This document shows positions 1 to 7,841 of a stretch of DNA of 64,000 bases, one piece after another. Below the pieces are notes generated by a model, which ran no database searches, had not been told where the DNA came from, and saw nothing but the letters and a program-made list of their open reading frames with translations. Source of the DNA: Albimonas sp963977235 (lineage in GTDB: Bacteria > Pseudomonadota > Alphaproteobacteria > Rhodobacterales > Rhodobacteraceae); the NCBI RefSeq assembly GCF_963977235.1, contig NZ_CAXBOD010000022.1, forward strand, positions 1 through 64,000. Reading direction: 5' to 3'. A program made the position numbers and the translations under genes. Position 1 is the stretch's first letter. The number at the start of each line of letters is the position of its first letter.

Positions 1-40
<40 letters not shown>

Positions 41-115
41 GGGCGAGACGGGCGCGGGGATCGCCGCCACCAAAAGAGGGGTGGCCGTCGGGATCCGGCG
101 AGCATGAATGCACAA

Positions 116-149
116 GGGGGCGGCGATGGCCAGAGCCTTCGCCGCCCCC
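116..149 (-). terminator. Hairpin downstream of the TRAP operon
   Basis: An 11-bp perfect stem (116-126 pairs with 139-149, GGGGGCGGCGA with TCGCCGCCCCC) sits just past the dctM stop codon. A short GGC/GCC pairing lies inside the loop. It is well placed as an intrinsic terminator for the minus-strand operon, but the U-tract is poor. Confidence 0.5.
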
Positions 150-170
150 CGGGGTGTCGGTCTGTCCGCC

Positions 171-1487
171 CTATCGGGAGAAGAACAGCTCCGGCAGGTA
201 GAGCGCGATCTGCGGGAACACGACGATCAGCGCGAGCCCCAGCAGCGTGACCAGCACGTAGGGGATCACCGAGGCGTAGATCTCGCCCATGCCGATCCCC
301 TTGGGCGCCACCCCCTTCAGGTAGAAGAGGTTGAAGCCGAAGGGCGGGGTCATGTAGCCGACCTCCATCATGATCACGAACAGGATGCCGAACCAGATCG
401 GATCGAAGCCGTTGGCCGCCACGATCGGCAGGAACACCGGCAGCGTGATCAGCATGATCCCCACCGGGTCCAGCACCATCCCGAGGAAGAACAGCACCGC
501 CATCATGAAGGCGAGGCCGCCGTACTTGCCCCCGGGGATCAGCTCGACCACGTCCGAAATCAGCGCCTGGGCGCCGAGCGCGGTGTAGGCCGCCGAGAAG
601 GCGTGGGCCGCGAACAGGATCCACATGATCATCGTGGTCAGCCGCAGCGTCGCCTTGGCCGAGTCCGACACGTTCTTGAAGTTCAGCTGCCGGTTCACCG
701 CCGCCGCCGCCATGGCGCCGAAGACGCCGATCGCGGCCGCCTCGGTGGGCGTGGCGAAGCCGCCGAAGATCGAGCCGAGCACGATGAAGACGATGAACAG
801 CGGCAGGATCACCGCGGCCAGCGACTTGAGCTTCACGTCCCAGCCCGCGCGTTCCTCCTTGGGCAGGGCGGGGCCCATGTTGGGCTGGATCCAGCAGCGC
901 ACCGCGATGTAGATCGAGACCAGCAGGAACAGCAGCAGCCCCGGCCCGATGCCCGCCGCGAACAGCCGGCCGACCGAAACCTCGGTCTGCAGCGCATAGA
1001 GCACCATCAGGATCGAGGGCGGGATCAGGATCCCCCAGCCGCCGCCCGCGTTGATCGCGCCCAGCGCCATCTTGGAGTCGTAGCCCCGCTCGAGCATCCG
1101 CGGCAGGGCGATGGTGCCCATGGTGACCACGGCCGCGCCGGAGATGCCGCACATCGCCGCGAAGATCGCGCAGATCGCCACGGTGCCGATCGCGAGCCCG
1201 CCCCGCACGCCGCCCCACCACACATGCATCATGCGGTAGAGGTCGTGGGCGACGCCGCTTCGTTCGAGCATCATCGCCATGAAGACGAACAACGGGATCG
1301 CCACCAGCGTGAAGCTCGACATCGAGTCCCACAGCTTCGAGGCGATCAGGTAGAAGGCCATGTCCCCCCACTTCCACCACAGGAAGATCGAGGACAGCCC
1401 GCCCAGCACGAAGGTCAGCGGGGTTCCCAGGAACAGGAAGAACAGCAGCGCCCCGAAGAAGATCAGGGTCATGATCTCGACGCTCAT
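171..1487 (-). CDS. dctM: TRAP transporter large permease (DctM family)
   Basis: This 438-residue, highly hydrophobic protein has the length and about 12-helix topology of TRAP large permease subunits, the ion-coupled transport channel in the inner membrane. It starts with a long membrane segment after MSVEIMTL and keeps the Gly/Pro-rich family segments, such as GGGWGILIPPSILM in the middle and MTPPFGFNLFYLKG near the C-terminus. The ATG overlaps the dctQ stop by 4 bp (ATGA), so translation is probably coupled. It is the last gene of a four-gene operon, followed by a hairpin. The substrate cannot be read from the permease; organic acids are common for the family. Confidence 0.95.
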   Translation of the reverse strand: MSVEIMTLIFFGALLFFLFLGTPLTFVLGGLSSIFLWWKWGDMAFYLIASKLWDSMSSFTLVAIPLFVFMAMMLERSGVAHDLYRMMHVWWGGVRGGLAIGTVAICAIFAAMCGISGAAVVTMGTIALPRMLERGYDSKMALGAINAGGGWGILIPPSILMVLYALQTEVSVGRLFAAGIGPGLLLFLLVSIYIAVRCWIQPNMGPALPKEERAGWDVKLKSLAAVILPLFIVFIVLGSIFGGFATPTEAAAIGVFGAMAAAAVNRQLNFKNVSDSAKATLRLTTMIMWILFAAHAFSAAYTALGAQALISDVVELIPGGKYGGLAFMMAVLFFLGMVLDPVGIMLITLPVFLPIVAANGFDPIWFGILFVIMMEVGYMTPPFGFNLFYLKGVAPKGIGMGEIYASVIPYVLVTLLGLALIVVFPQIALYLPELFFSR

Positions 1488-2047
1488 GCCTCGCTCTCCT
1501 CGCCATGGGCCGACCCGGCGGAGCCGGGGGCGCCGTAAATCTCGTCAGGGACCGGCAGGCCCATCAGCACCCGCACGTCGGCGACGATGCGCACGATGCC
1601 CTGCAGGAACAGCAGCAGCGCCGAGACGGGGATGAAGAACTTCACGAACCAGATCTGCGGCTTCCAGGCGGAGTTCGACCGCTCGAGCTTCTCGTAGCTC
1701 TCCATCGCGAGGTCGAGGCCCTGCCACAGCAGCACCCCCACGAACAGCAGGAACAGGAAGCAGGTGGACAGGTCCGCCAGCGCCTTCCGCTTCACGCTGA
1801 AGGTTCCGTAGAAGATGTCGACGTTGACGTGGCCGCGCTCGGCCAGCAGCCAGCCGCCGGCGATGGTGCCATAGACGGCGAAGACCAGCTGTGCGGTCTC
1901 GGACGTCCAGATCAGCGGACGGCCGGCGAAGTAGCGCATGACCACGTCGCACAACAGCAGCAGGAACAGAGGGATCACCACCCAGGCGGCGACCTTTCCG
2001 ATCCATCGGTTGAGCGAGGTGATCGCTCGGGCGAAGGCGGCGAACAT
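1484..2047 (-). CDS. dctQ: TRAP transporter small permease (DctQ family)
   Basis: The 187-residue protein has four predicted membrane segments and the DctQ hallmark RGHVNVDIFYG in the second half of the N-terminal hairpin, plus the conserved W-K-P-x-x-W segment before the last helix pair. DctQ scaffolds the large permease and is needed for TRAP transport. The chosen ATG gives MFAAFARAITSLNRW and the normal family length; a longer open frame upstream has no family similarity. It overlaps dctM by 4 bp. A strong hairpin lies between it and the upstream binding-protein gene, which could lower permease expression relative to the binding proteins. Confidence 0.93.
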   Translation of the reverse strand: MFAAFARAITSLNRWIGKVAAWVVIPLFLLLLCDVVMRYFAGRPLIWTSETAQLVFAVYGTIAGGWLLAERGHVNVDIFYGTFSVKRKALADLSTCFLFLLFVGVLLWQGLDLAMESYEKLERSNSAWKPQIWFVKFFIPVSALLLFLQGIVRIVADVRVLMGLPVPDEIYGAPGSAGSAHGEESEA

Positions 2048-2103
2048 GGGACCTCGGATGCTTCGCGGACCGGCGCGGGGCCGGGACCGGGTCAGGGGAA
2101 GGA

Positions 2104-2136
2104 CCGCCCGCGCCTCCCCTGAGGGAGAGCGGGCGG
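2104..2136 (-). terminator. Hairpin between binding-protein and permease genes
   Basis: CCGCCCGC (2104-2111) pairs with GCGGGCGG (2129-2136), and CTCCC (2114-2118) pairs with GGGAG (2123-2127) inside it. A perfect 16-bp palindrome (GGCCTGCGCGCAGGCC, 2148-2163) is next to it. The position suggests partial termination or 3'-end protection, giving more binding protein than permease. That role is inferred. Confidence 0.45.
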
Positions 2137-2199
2137 CGGAACGTCGGGGCCTGCGCGCAGGCCTGGCCGCCCGGGTCGCGGGCCGGCCCGGCCGGCGGA

Positions 2200-3255
2200 T
2201 CAGGCGCGGGCGATGCCCAGCTGGGACATGAACTCGCTCAGCCGGTCCGCCGCGGTCGCCGCGGCCTCCGACCGCTCGGCCTCCTTGGCGAGGATCTGCG
2301 CCGAGGCCGTGGCCATGCGCGCCAGCACGTCGTCGGGGAACTGCTGCACCGTCACGCCCTGGGTCTCGATCCCGTCCTTGATGGCGAGAGTCTCGAGCAG
2401 CTGATACTCGGTGGTGCGCGCATAGTAGCGTTCCTCGAGCAGGGCGGTGAGGTGCAGGCGCAGGTCTTCGGGCAGCGCCTCCATCGCGTCGGCGTTGAAG
2501 ATCCAGGCGTCGGAGCTGAAGGCCAGCGCCGGCTTCATGTGGAACTTGCACACCTCCCACAGCGACAGGGTCTTGGCCCCCACCGCCGCGCCGTAGTGGG
2601 CGCCGTCGACCACGCCCGTGGACAGGGCCTGGTAAAGCTCGGAGGTCGGCACGAAGCTGGGCGAGGCGCCGGCCGCGGCCAGGTAATCGAGCAGCGCGCC
2701 CGAGGCCCGCAGCTTCAGCCGGCTGAAATCCTCGACCGAGCTGATCGGGTTCTTCAGGATCAGCTCGGTGGGATAGGACTTCTCGGCCTTGTAGATGACG
2801 CCGTGCTTCTCGGTCTCGGCGCTCATCATCGCCTCGATCCCGAGGTTCTTCTGCAGGTGGCTCTGCTGCCAGAAATCCTGCAGCGTGCCCGGGATCCCGT
2901 AGGCGAAGGCCGAAACCGAGGAGACGTCGGCCATGTAGGAGGCCGAGGAGGTCCCCGCCTGCGCCACGCCGCGGCTGACGATGTTGAAGATCTCCGGCCC
3001 CTTGGCCAGCTCGCCCGCGCCGAACAGCTGCCAGCGGAAGCGGCCGTCCGTGCGTTCCTCGAGCATCGAGGCCAGCTTGCCGAGCGAGCCTTCGAAGGAC
3101 GACGAGGCCTTGGGCCACACCGCCTGCACCCGCCATTCCACTTCTCCGGCCGCGATGGCCGGACCGATCAAGGCCGGGGCCGCGAGCGTCACGGCGCCCG
3201 CGCCGGCCGCGCCGCGCAGCCACGCGCGACGGCTGGGATTGATATCCTGGGTCAT
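2200..3255 (-). CDS. dctP: TRAP transporter substrate-binding protein (first paralogue)
   Basis: The 351-residue periplasmic solute receptor of the DctP family starts with a Tat-like signal: SRRAWLRG at residues 8-15, a hydrophobic stretch and an Ala-rich cleavage region near residue 35. The mature part begins EVEWRVQAVWPK and has the family fold, including LFGAGELAKGPEIF and a conserved Arg in the LKLRASG segment, where DctP proteins usually contact the substrate carboxylate. The ATG at 3255 has GGGGAGGAG just upstream. It is clearly paralogous to the gene immediately upstream, sharing blocks such as WEVCK and DAWIFNADA. Two receptors for one permease pair is unusual. The ligand is unknown. 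Confidence 0.93.
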   Translation of the reverse strand: MTQDINPSRRAWLRGAAGAGAVTLAAPALIGPAIAAGEVEWRVQAVWPKASSSFEGSLGKLASMLEERTDGRFRWQLFGAGELAKGPEIFNIVSRGVAQAGTSSASYMADVSSVSAFAYGIPGTLQDFWQQSHLQKNLGIEAMMSAETEKHGVIYKAEKSYPTELILKNPISSVEDFSRLKLRASGALLDYLAAAGASPSFVPTSELYQALSTGVVDGAHYGAAVGAKTLSLWEVCKFHMKPALAFSSDAWIFNADAMEALPEDLRLHLTALLEERYYARTTEYQLLETLAIKDGIETQGVTVQQFPDDVLARMATASAQILAKEAERSEAAATAADRLSEFMSQLGIARA

Positions 3256-3370
3256 GGGTCTCCTCCCCTGACGTGCCGATCCGGCCAATCCGGGCCCGAT
3301 CCGGGCGCCGGATGCGCATGACGTCGGCGTCGCCCGTCGCCGGGCGAGGCCGTCACCGACCGCCCCGCCC

Positions 3371-3397
3371 GGGGCGGCGCCAAGCGTGGGCCGCCCC
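3371..3397 (-). terminator. Hairpin between the two binding-protein genes
   Basis: GGGGCGGC (3371-3378) pairs perfectly with GCCGCCCC (3390-3397) across an 11-nt loop, in the 177-bp gap between the paralogues. There is no U-tract, so it is more likely a processing or attenuation structure than a full terminator. Confidence 0.35.
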
Positions 3398-3432
3398 GCC
3401 CGCATGCGGAGCGGCGGTCACGTCGGTTCGGC

Positions 3433-4476
3433 TCAGGAGTAGCCGAGGTCCTTCATCAGCGAGGTGAGGTTGTCCGCGCACTTGGCGGCCTTCTCGGACT
3501 TCGCCGCCTCTTTCTCGATGATCTTGCCGGAGGCCTCGGTGAACAGGGCCAGCACGTCGTCGGGGAACTCCTCGACGGTGATGCCCTCGTTGGCCACGCC
3601 CTCGGACAGCGACTTGGCCTCGAGGTGCATGTACTCGGCCGAGCGCAGGAAGTAGCGCGTCTCCACGGCCGCCTCGAAGACGGTGCGGATGTCGTCGGGC
3701 AGCGCCTCGACCGCATCGGCGTTGAAGATCCACGCGTCGTCGGTGAAGCCGAGCGGCGGGCGATAGTGATGCTTGCACACCTCCCACAGCGACATCGACT
3801 GCGCGCCCTGGGCCGCGCCCCAGTGGGCGCCGTCGACCACGCCCGAAGACAGGGCCTGGTAGAGCTCGGAGCCCGCGATGTAGCTCGCCGAGGCGCCGGC
3901 CGCGGTCAGGTAGTCGAGCATGGTGCCCGAGGAGCGCAGCTTCAGCCCCCGGAAGTCGTCGACCGAGTTGACCTTCTTGGAGACCACGAGCTCGGTCGGG
4001 TAGGCCTTCTCGGCCTTGTAGATGATGCCCTTCTCGGCGAGCTCGGAGGCGAACAGCGCCTCGACTTCCATGTTCTTGATGTAGTGCATCTGCTCGAGCG
4101 CGTTGCGCAGCGTGCCGGGGATGCCGTAGGCGAAGCCCGCGCAGGTGCCCTCGTTCTCGTAGTAGGAGGCCGAGCCGGTGCCCATCTGCACGATGCCGCG
4201 CTGGGTGATGGCGAAGATCTCGGGGCCCTTGGCGAACTCGCCGGCGCCGAAGAGCTCCATCTTGAAGGCGCCCTCGGTTTCCTCTTCGAGGATCGTGGCC
4301 AGCTTCACCAGGCTGTCGTTGAACGACACCGAGGCCTTGGGCCAGTGCGCCTGGACCCGCCAGGTCACCTGGCCCTGCGCGATGGCCTTGCCGATGAAGG
4401 CGGGGGCGGCGACGCCGACGGCGGCCGCGCCGCCGAGGACCCCGCGACGGCTTACGCCGCGCGATTGGTTGGTCAT
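3433..4476 (-). CDS. dctP: TRAP transporter substrate-binding protein (second paralogue)
   Basis: This 347-residue DctP-family receptor is the first gene of the TRAP operon. A Tat-type signal is visible (SRRGVLGG from residue 9, hydrophobic core to about residue 33, IAQG cleavage region). The mature start QVTWRVQAHWPKAS matches its downstream paralogue. Shared blocks include LFGAGEFAKGPEIF, SELYQALSSGVVDGAHWGAA and DAWIFNADAVEALP. The start is supported by AGGGAGGAG upstream of ATG. The signal is consistent with export of a folded receptor. The paralogues may bind different ligands or work under different conditions; nothing in the sequence decides which. Confidence 0.93.
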   Translation of the reverse strand: MTNQSRGVSRRGVLGGAAAVGVAAPAFIGKAIAQGQVTWRVQAHWPKASVSFNDSLVKLATILEEETEGAFKMELFGAGEFAKGPEIFAITQRGIVQMGTGSASYYENEGTCAGFAYGIPGTLRNALEQMHYIKNMEVEALFASELAEKGIIYKAEKAYPTELVVSKKVNSVDDFRGLKLRSSGTMLDYLTAAGASASYIAGSELYQALSSGVVDGAHWGAAQGAQSMSLWEVCKHHYRPPLGFTDDAWIFNADAVEALPDDIRTVFEAAVETRYFLRSAEYMHLEAKSLSEGVANEGITVEEFPDDVLALFTEASGKIIEKEAAKSEKAAKCADNLTSLMKDLGYS

Positions 4477-4525
4477 GAACTCCTCCCTTTAGGCGCGCCG
4501 CATCCTGTCACTGCGTACGGCGCTT

Positions 4526-4590
4526 TGAATCATTCAGACCATCGCCCTGCCGATCAGTCAACTCCGATGAAACACGGGTTTCAAACTGAT
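4526..4590 (-). promoter_or_regulatory. Predicted TRAP operon promoter with palindromic operators
   Basis: On the minus strand a TTGACT -35 (4561-4556) and a weak TCTGAA -10 (4538-4533) are 17 bp apart. TGAAAC-acgg-GTTTCA, a perfect inverted repeat at 4568-4583, sits just upstream of the -35. TGAAT-c-ATTCA (4526-4536) overlaps the -10. ATCAGT/ACTGAT (4553-4558 and 4585-4590) flank the larger palindrome. The layout suggests control by a dimeric regulator, of LacI or GntR type by general appearance, not encoded nearby. The remainder of the 319-bp gap 4477-4795 shows no gene. Confidence 0.4.
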
Positions 4591-4795
4591 GCCCGGTCGC
4601 GCGCAGGTTTCGCCCGCAACCTGCCGGCGGTCGTCAGGCGAGCGAACAATCCTGTTGGGAGCGTTGCGTCAGCCGCTCGCGCGCCGGCCGCCGGGTCCGG
4701 CCGCCGCGCGCGCCGCTCCGCGCCCGGTCCGGCAGGGGCTCGCCCCTAGACGGAGCGGGTCGCGCCCGCCCCGCAACGGCTCCCCTGCCCCCCAC

Positions 4796-5377
4796 TCAGC
4801 GCAAGCCGTCCTCGCCCGCGACGTCGCCGGCTTCGAGCCCGCCCATGCGGCTGTGGACGCGCCCGCCTTGCGCCATGACCAGGGCGAACAGGATCTCTCC
4901 CGCCCGCGGGCCGTCGGGCAGCCCCACCTCCATCGCGTCGAAATGCGAGCGGACGTAGGCCGCGTTCACGTGGCCCAGCGGCACGTCGAGCCGCGCGCCC
5001 ATCCCGCCGACCTTCATCGCCGAGGGCACGATGGCCTTCGAGGGGCGGATCAGGCCGCGCATCGCGTAGCCGCCGGGGACATGCCACAGGGCGCCGTGCT
5101 CGATCTCGCCGCCCTCGCCGACGATGGCGCCCTTGCCGTAGGCGTCGACGTTCCCGGGGCCGCCCATCGCCTCGACGAGACGGGCGGCCATGCTCTCGCC
5201 CAGCGGGGTCAGGTCGTCCATCGCGCCCTGGAGGTCGGGCGCGTAGCGGCCGGCGAAGGGGTTGGAGACGATCGCCACGATCGCGGCGCGGCGGCGCGGC
5301 GCCTCGGGGGCGGGGCCGCCCTCGTGGTGGATCTCCTCGACGGTCAGGGCGGTGCGGCGGAGGCGGAATTCGGGCAT
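4796..5377 (-). CDS. DUF1185 (AA_synth) family protein
   Basis: The 193-residue soluble protein matches the family annotated as amino acid synthesis (DUF1185): N-terminal RAAIVAIVSNPFAGRYAPDL, central GPGNVDAYGKGAIVGEGGEI, and HVNAAYVRSHFDAMEVGL near the C-terminus. The family's biochemical role is not established to my knowledge, and the name should not be taken literally. It is the last gene of the operon with UPF0280, the 6-hydroxynicotinate-reductase-like protein and the molybdenum hydroxylase. It starts 18 bp after the UPF0280 stop, so it probably acts in the same pathway. Confidence 0.85.
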   Translation of the reverse strand: MPEFRLRRTALTVEEIHHEGGPAPEAPRRRAAIVAIVSNPFAGRYAPDLQGAMDDLTPLGESMAARLVEAMGGPGNVDAYGKGAIVGEGGEIEHGALWHVPGGYAMRGLIRPSKAIVPSAMKVGGMGARLDVPLGHVNAAYVRSHFDAMEVGLPDGPRAGEILFALVMAQGGRVHSRMGGLEAGDVAGEDGLR

Positions 5378-5395
5378 GGGGGGTCTCGCTCGCGT

Positions 5396-6346
5396 CTAGT
5401 CTGGCGTGGGGGCGATGGGTCCGCAGACCCGCGCCTCGTTCTGAAGGAACAGGGCCGCGGCCTGGATCAGGCCGCGCGCCCGGAAGGTTTGCGCGACCGC
5501 GAGCCCGGCCTCGAGCGCGCGCGCGGCCTCGTCCGGCGCGAGCGGCCCGACCGAAAGCGTCGCCAGCCGGTCGCCGAGGTCGCTGTCGGGGTCCTCGTCC
5601 CGGGCCGGGCCGCGGCGGATCGCGGGATGGCCGGGCAGGTCGACGGCGTTGGCGATCAGCGTGGCCGCCGCGTCGGCCAGCGCCGCCGTGGGCGCCAGCA
5701 CCGTCACCGCCTCGGCCACGCCCAGCGACAGGCTGCGCCCGCCCCGGCCCGAGGTGGCGATGCCGCGCGCGGGATCGGCGTGGCCGATCACCGCCGTGCC
5801 CGCGTCGCGCGCCCGCTCGCCGACCGCGAGCGCGGCGCGCATCTCCTCGCCGGGCGCGAGGTGGATGGCGACGTCGCCGCCGTCGTTCACATAGGCCTTG
5901 CGCAGGCGCCGGCCGACGATCATCGCCTCGAGCACCTCGTCGGCCACGGCGCCGGCGACGGCGGCCATGGGGGTCACGAAGACCTCGGCGAAGGGGAGCG
6001 TCGCGGCCATCATCCGGCGGGCGATCGGCCCCTGCAGCGGCGGCGGCGCGGCCGGGTCGAGAGGACGGCGCAGGAGGGGCAGTTCCTCGACCAGCTCCTC
6101 GAGCAGCCCATCGAAGCGGCGGGCGGCCTGGAGGAGCGCGGCCTGCGCCTCGTCCGGGTCGCCCTCGGCCTCGATCACCAGGTCGATGGGGCCGTGATGG
6201 AGGTGCAGGCGGCGGCCGTCGGGCAGCATCCGCCCCCGCGGGACGCCCATCCCGGGCCGCGCCCCGGGGGCCGGTTTCGCCTCCGGGGCGGTTGTCCCGG
6301 ACGGCGGCCGCGGCCCCGTCTTCTCCGGCCGCGAGGGCCCGGTCAT
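5396..6346 (-). CDS. UPF0280 family protein, ApbE-like
   Basis: The 316-residue protein belongs to UPF0280, which is grouped with the ApbE (flavin transferase) superfamily. Visible ApbE-like elements are PMAAVAGAVADEVLEAM, the NDGGD segment, the IATSGRGGRSLSLG loop and the C-terminal ADAAATLIANAV helix. ApbE attaches FMN to target proteins; whether UPF0280 members do so is not known to me. The first 45 residues are Pro-rich and poorly conserved in appearance. The ATG overlaps the upstream stop by 4 bp, and that upstream gene encodes a redox protein, so a maturation role is an attractive inference. An independent catabolic activity is the alternative. Confidence 0.85.
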   Translation of the reverse strand: MTGPSRPEKTGPRPPSGTTAPEAKPAPGARPGMGVPRGRMLPDGRRLHLHHGPIDLVIEAEGDPDEAQAALLQAARRFDGLLEELVEELPLLRRPLDPAAPPPLQGPIARRMMAATLPFAEVFVTPMAAVAGAVADEVLEAMIVGRRLRKAYVNDGGDVAIHLAPGEEMRAALAVGERARDAGTAVIGHADPARGIATSGRGGRSLSLGVAEAVTVLAPTAALADAAATLIANAVDLPGHPAIRRGPARDEDPDSDLGDRLATLSVGPLAPDEAARALEAGLAVAQTFRARGLIQAAALFLQNEARVCGPIAPTPD

Positions 6347-7839
6347 CTCCGGCGCGGCGGCCAGGCGGGGCCGCCCCTCGCGCCCAGCGAGCGGGCCGCG
6401 TCGCCGTAGTCGCCGCCGCGGGCCAGCACGTCCTCGACCTCGCGGATCGCGCCCTCGTGGCCGCCCATCGCCGCGTAGGCCGCCCGCGGCAGGGTGAATT
6501 CCAGCGGCGCCACCAGCGCCGGGGTCGGCACGTGGCCGAAGCTGCGCTCGGGCAGCGTGGTCACGTCCACCATCAGGGTGATGCCCCCGCCCGGCCAGAC
6601 GTAGACCGGGGCGCCGCCGCTGGTCATCGTGGTCTCGCCGCCCTGGACCGAGCGGGTCAGGCGCACAGGGTTGCGGGTCACGCCCGCGCGCAGGCTGCCG
6701 CCTGCCCCGCCCATGAACAGGACCGTGCAGAGCGCCGGCTCGCAGTTCTCGGCGATGATCTCGACAGGCTCGCGCAGCGCCTCCGGCAGGGGGGCGGGGC
6801 GGGGGACCAGATCCTCGTCGAGCACGTAGTAGGCGTGCTGCTCGCCGGTGGTCGAGACCATCAGCAGGGTCAGGCCGGGGCGCGCGCCTTTCCTGGCGTT
6901 CCACGGCCCCAGGATCTGCAGCGGATCCTCGATGTCCGCGCCCCCCCAGCCGGTTCCGGGCGCGGCCACCCGGAAGTAACGCCCGGGGGTCGAGCGGCGG
7001 CCGAGGATCTTGATGCCGGTGTCGGGCCAGCCGATCTCCTTGCCCGCCTGGTGCTCGGAAACGACGCCGGTGATGTGGTCGTCGACCACCACCACCTCGT
7101 CGACCAGCCCCCGCCACTGGGTCGCGAACATGCCGATGGTGGCAGAGCCGCAGCCGACCCGCATCCGGGTCTCGCGCACGCCGTTGACGATGGGGGCCTC
7201 GCCGGCCTGGACGATCACGCTCTCGCCGCCGTCGATGGTCAGTTCCACCGCCTCGCGGTTGCAGAGCGCGAGCAGGGTCTCGCAGGTCACCCGGCCCTCG
7301 GCCTTCTCGCCGCCGGTCAGGTGGCGCACGCCGCCCAGGCTGAGCATCTGGGAGCCGTATTCGGCCGTGCTCACGTGGCCCACCGGCTCGCCCCGGGCGC
7401 GCACCAGGGCCGTCTCGGGGCCCAGGTGGCGGTCGGTGTCGATCTTCACCTTCACGCCGCAGTAGGAGAAGATCGCCTCGGTGACCACGGTGACGAGGTC
7501 GGCGCCCTCGACCTCGCGAGAGACGATGAAGGGCGCGGGCTTGTAGTCGGGATAGGTGGTGCCGGCGCCGATGCCGGTGACGAAGCGCTCGGCCTCTGGG
7601 ACGATCTCGCCGTTCCAGCCCGCGGCGAGGAAGGGGACCACGCTGTCGCCGGCCTCGATCCGGCGGTCGAGCACGGTCAGCGGGTCGCAGCGCACGATCC
7701 GGCCGTCGAGGTTGGCGTAGCGGTCGCAGGCGCCGGTCTTGCCCGGCGCCACGTAGCACATCACCGGGCAGGCGTCGCAGCGGACCTTCTCGGCCTTGCG
7801 CCGCGCTTCGGGGGCGGGGGCGGGGGCGGGGGCGTCCAT
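6343..7839 (-). CDS. 6-hydroxynicotinate reductase family protein
   Basis: This 498-residue protein resembles proteins annotated as 6-hydroxynicotinate reductase. In Eubacterium barkeri that enzyme reduces 6-hydroxynicotinate to 1,4,5,6-tetrahydro-6-oxonicotinate. The N-terminus carries four cysteines, C21-x2-C24-x3-C28-x9-C38, likely an Fe-S site, followed by a large domain with Gly-rich stretches such as LFMGGAGGSLRAG. The start ATG is followed by a Pro/Ala linker. It lies 2 bp after the molybdenum-hydroxylase stop and overlaps the UPF0280 start, so the three are co-translated. A hydroxylase plus a reductase of a 6-oxo N-heterocycle is biochemically coherent, but the exact substrate is inferred. 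Confidence 0.8.
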   Translation of the reverse strand: MDAPAPAPAPEARRKAEKVRCDACPVMCYVAPGKTGACDRYANLDGRIVRCDPLTVLDRRIEAGDSVVPFLAAGWNGEIVPEAERFVTGIGAGTTYPDYKPAPFIVSREVEGADLVTVVTEAIFSYCGVKVKIDTDRHLGPETALVRARGEPVGHVSTAEYGSQMLSLGGVRHLTGGEKAEGRVTCETLLALCNREAVELTIDGGESVIVQAGEAPIVNGVRETRMRVGCGSATIGMFATQWRGLVDEVVVVDDHITGVVSEHQAGKEIGWPDTGIKILGRRSTPGRYFRVAAPGTGWGGADIEDPLQILGPWNARKGARPGLTLLMVSTTGEQHAYYVLDEDLVPRPAPLPEALREPVEIIAENCEPALCTVLFMGGAGGSLRAGVTRNPVRLTRSVQGGETTMTSGGAPVYVWPGGGITLMVDVTTLPERSFGHVPTPALVAPLEFTLPRAAYAAMGGHEGAIREVEDVLARGGDYGDAARSLGARGGPAWPPRRR

Positions 7840-7841
7840 GC

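Noticed and set aside
4796..5377. Taking the amino acid synthesis name of DUF1185 as a function
   Set aside because: The name is from automatic annotation; the operon context favours a catabolic role.
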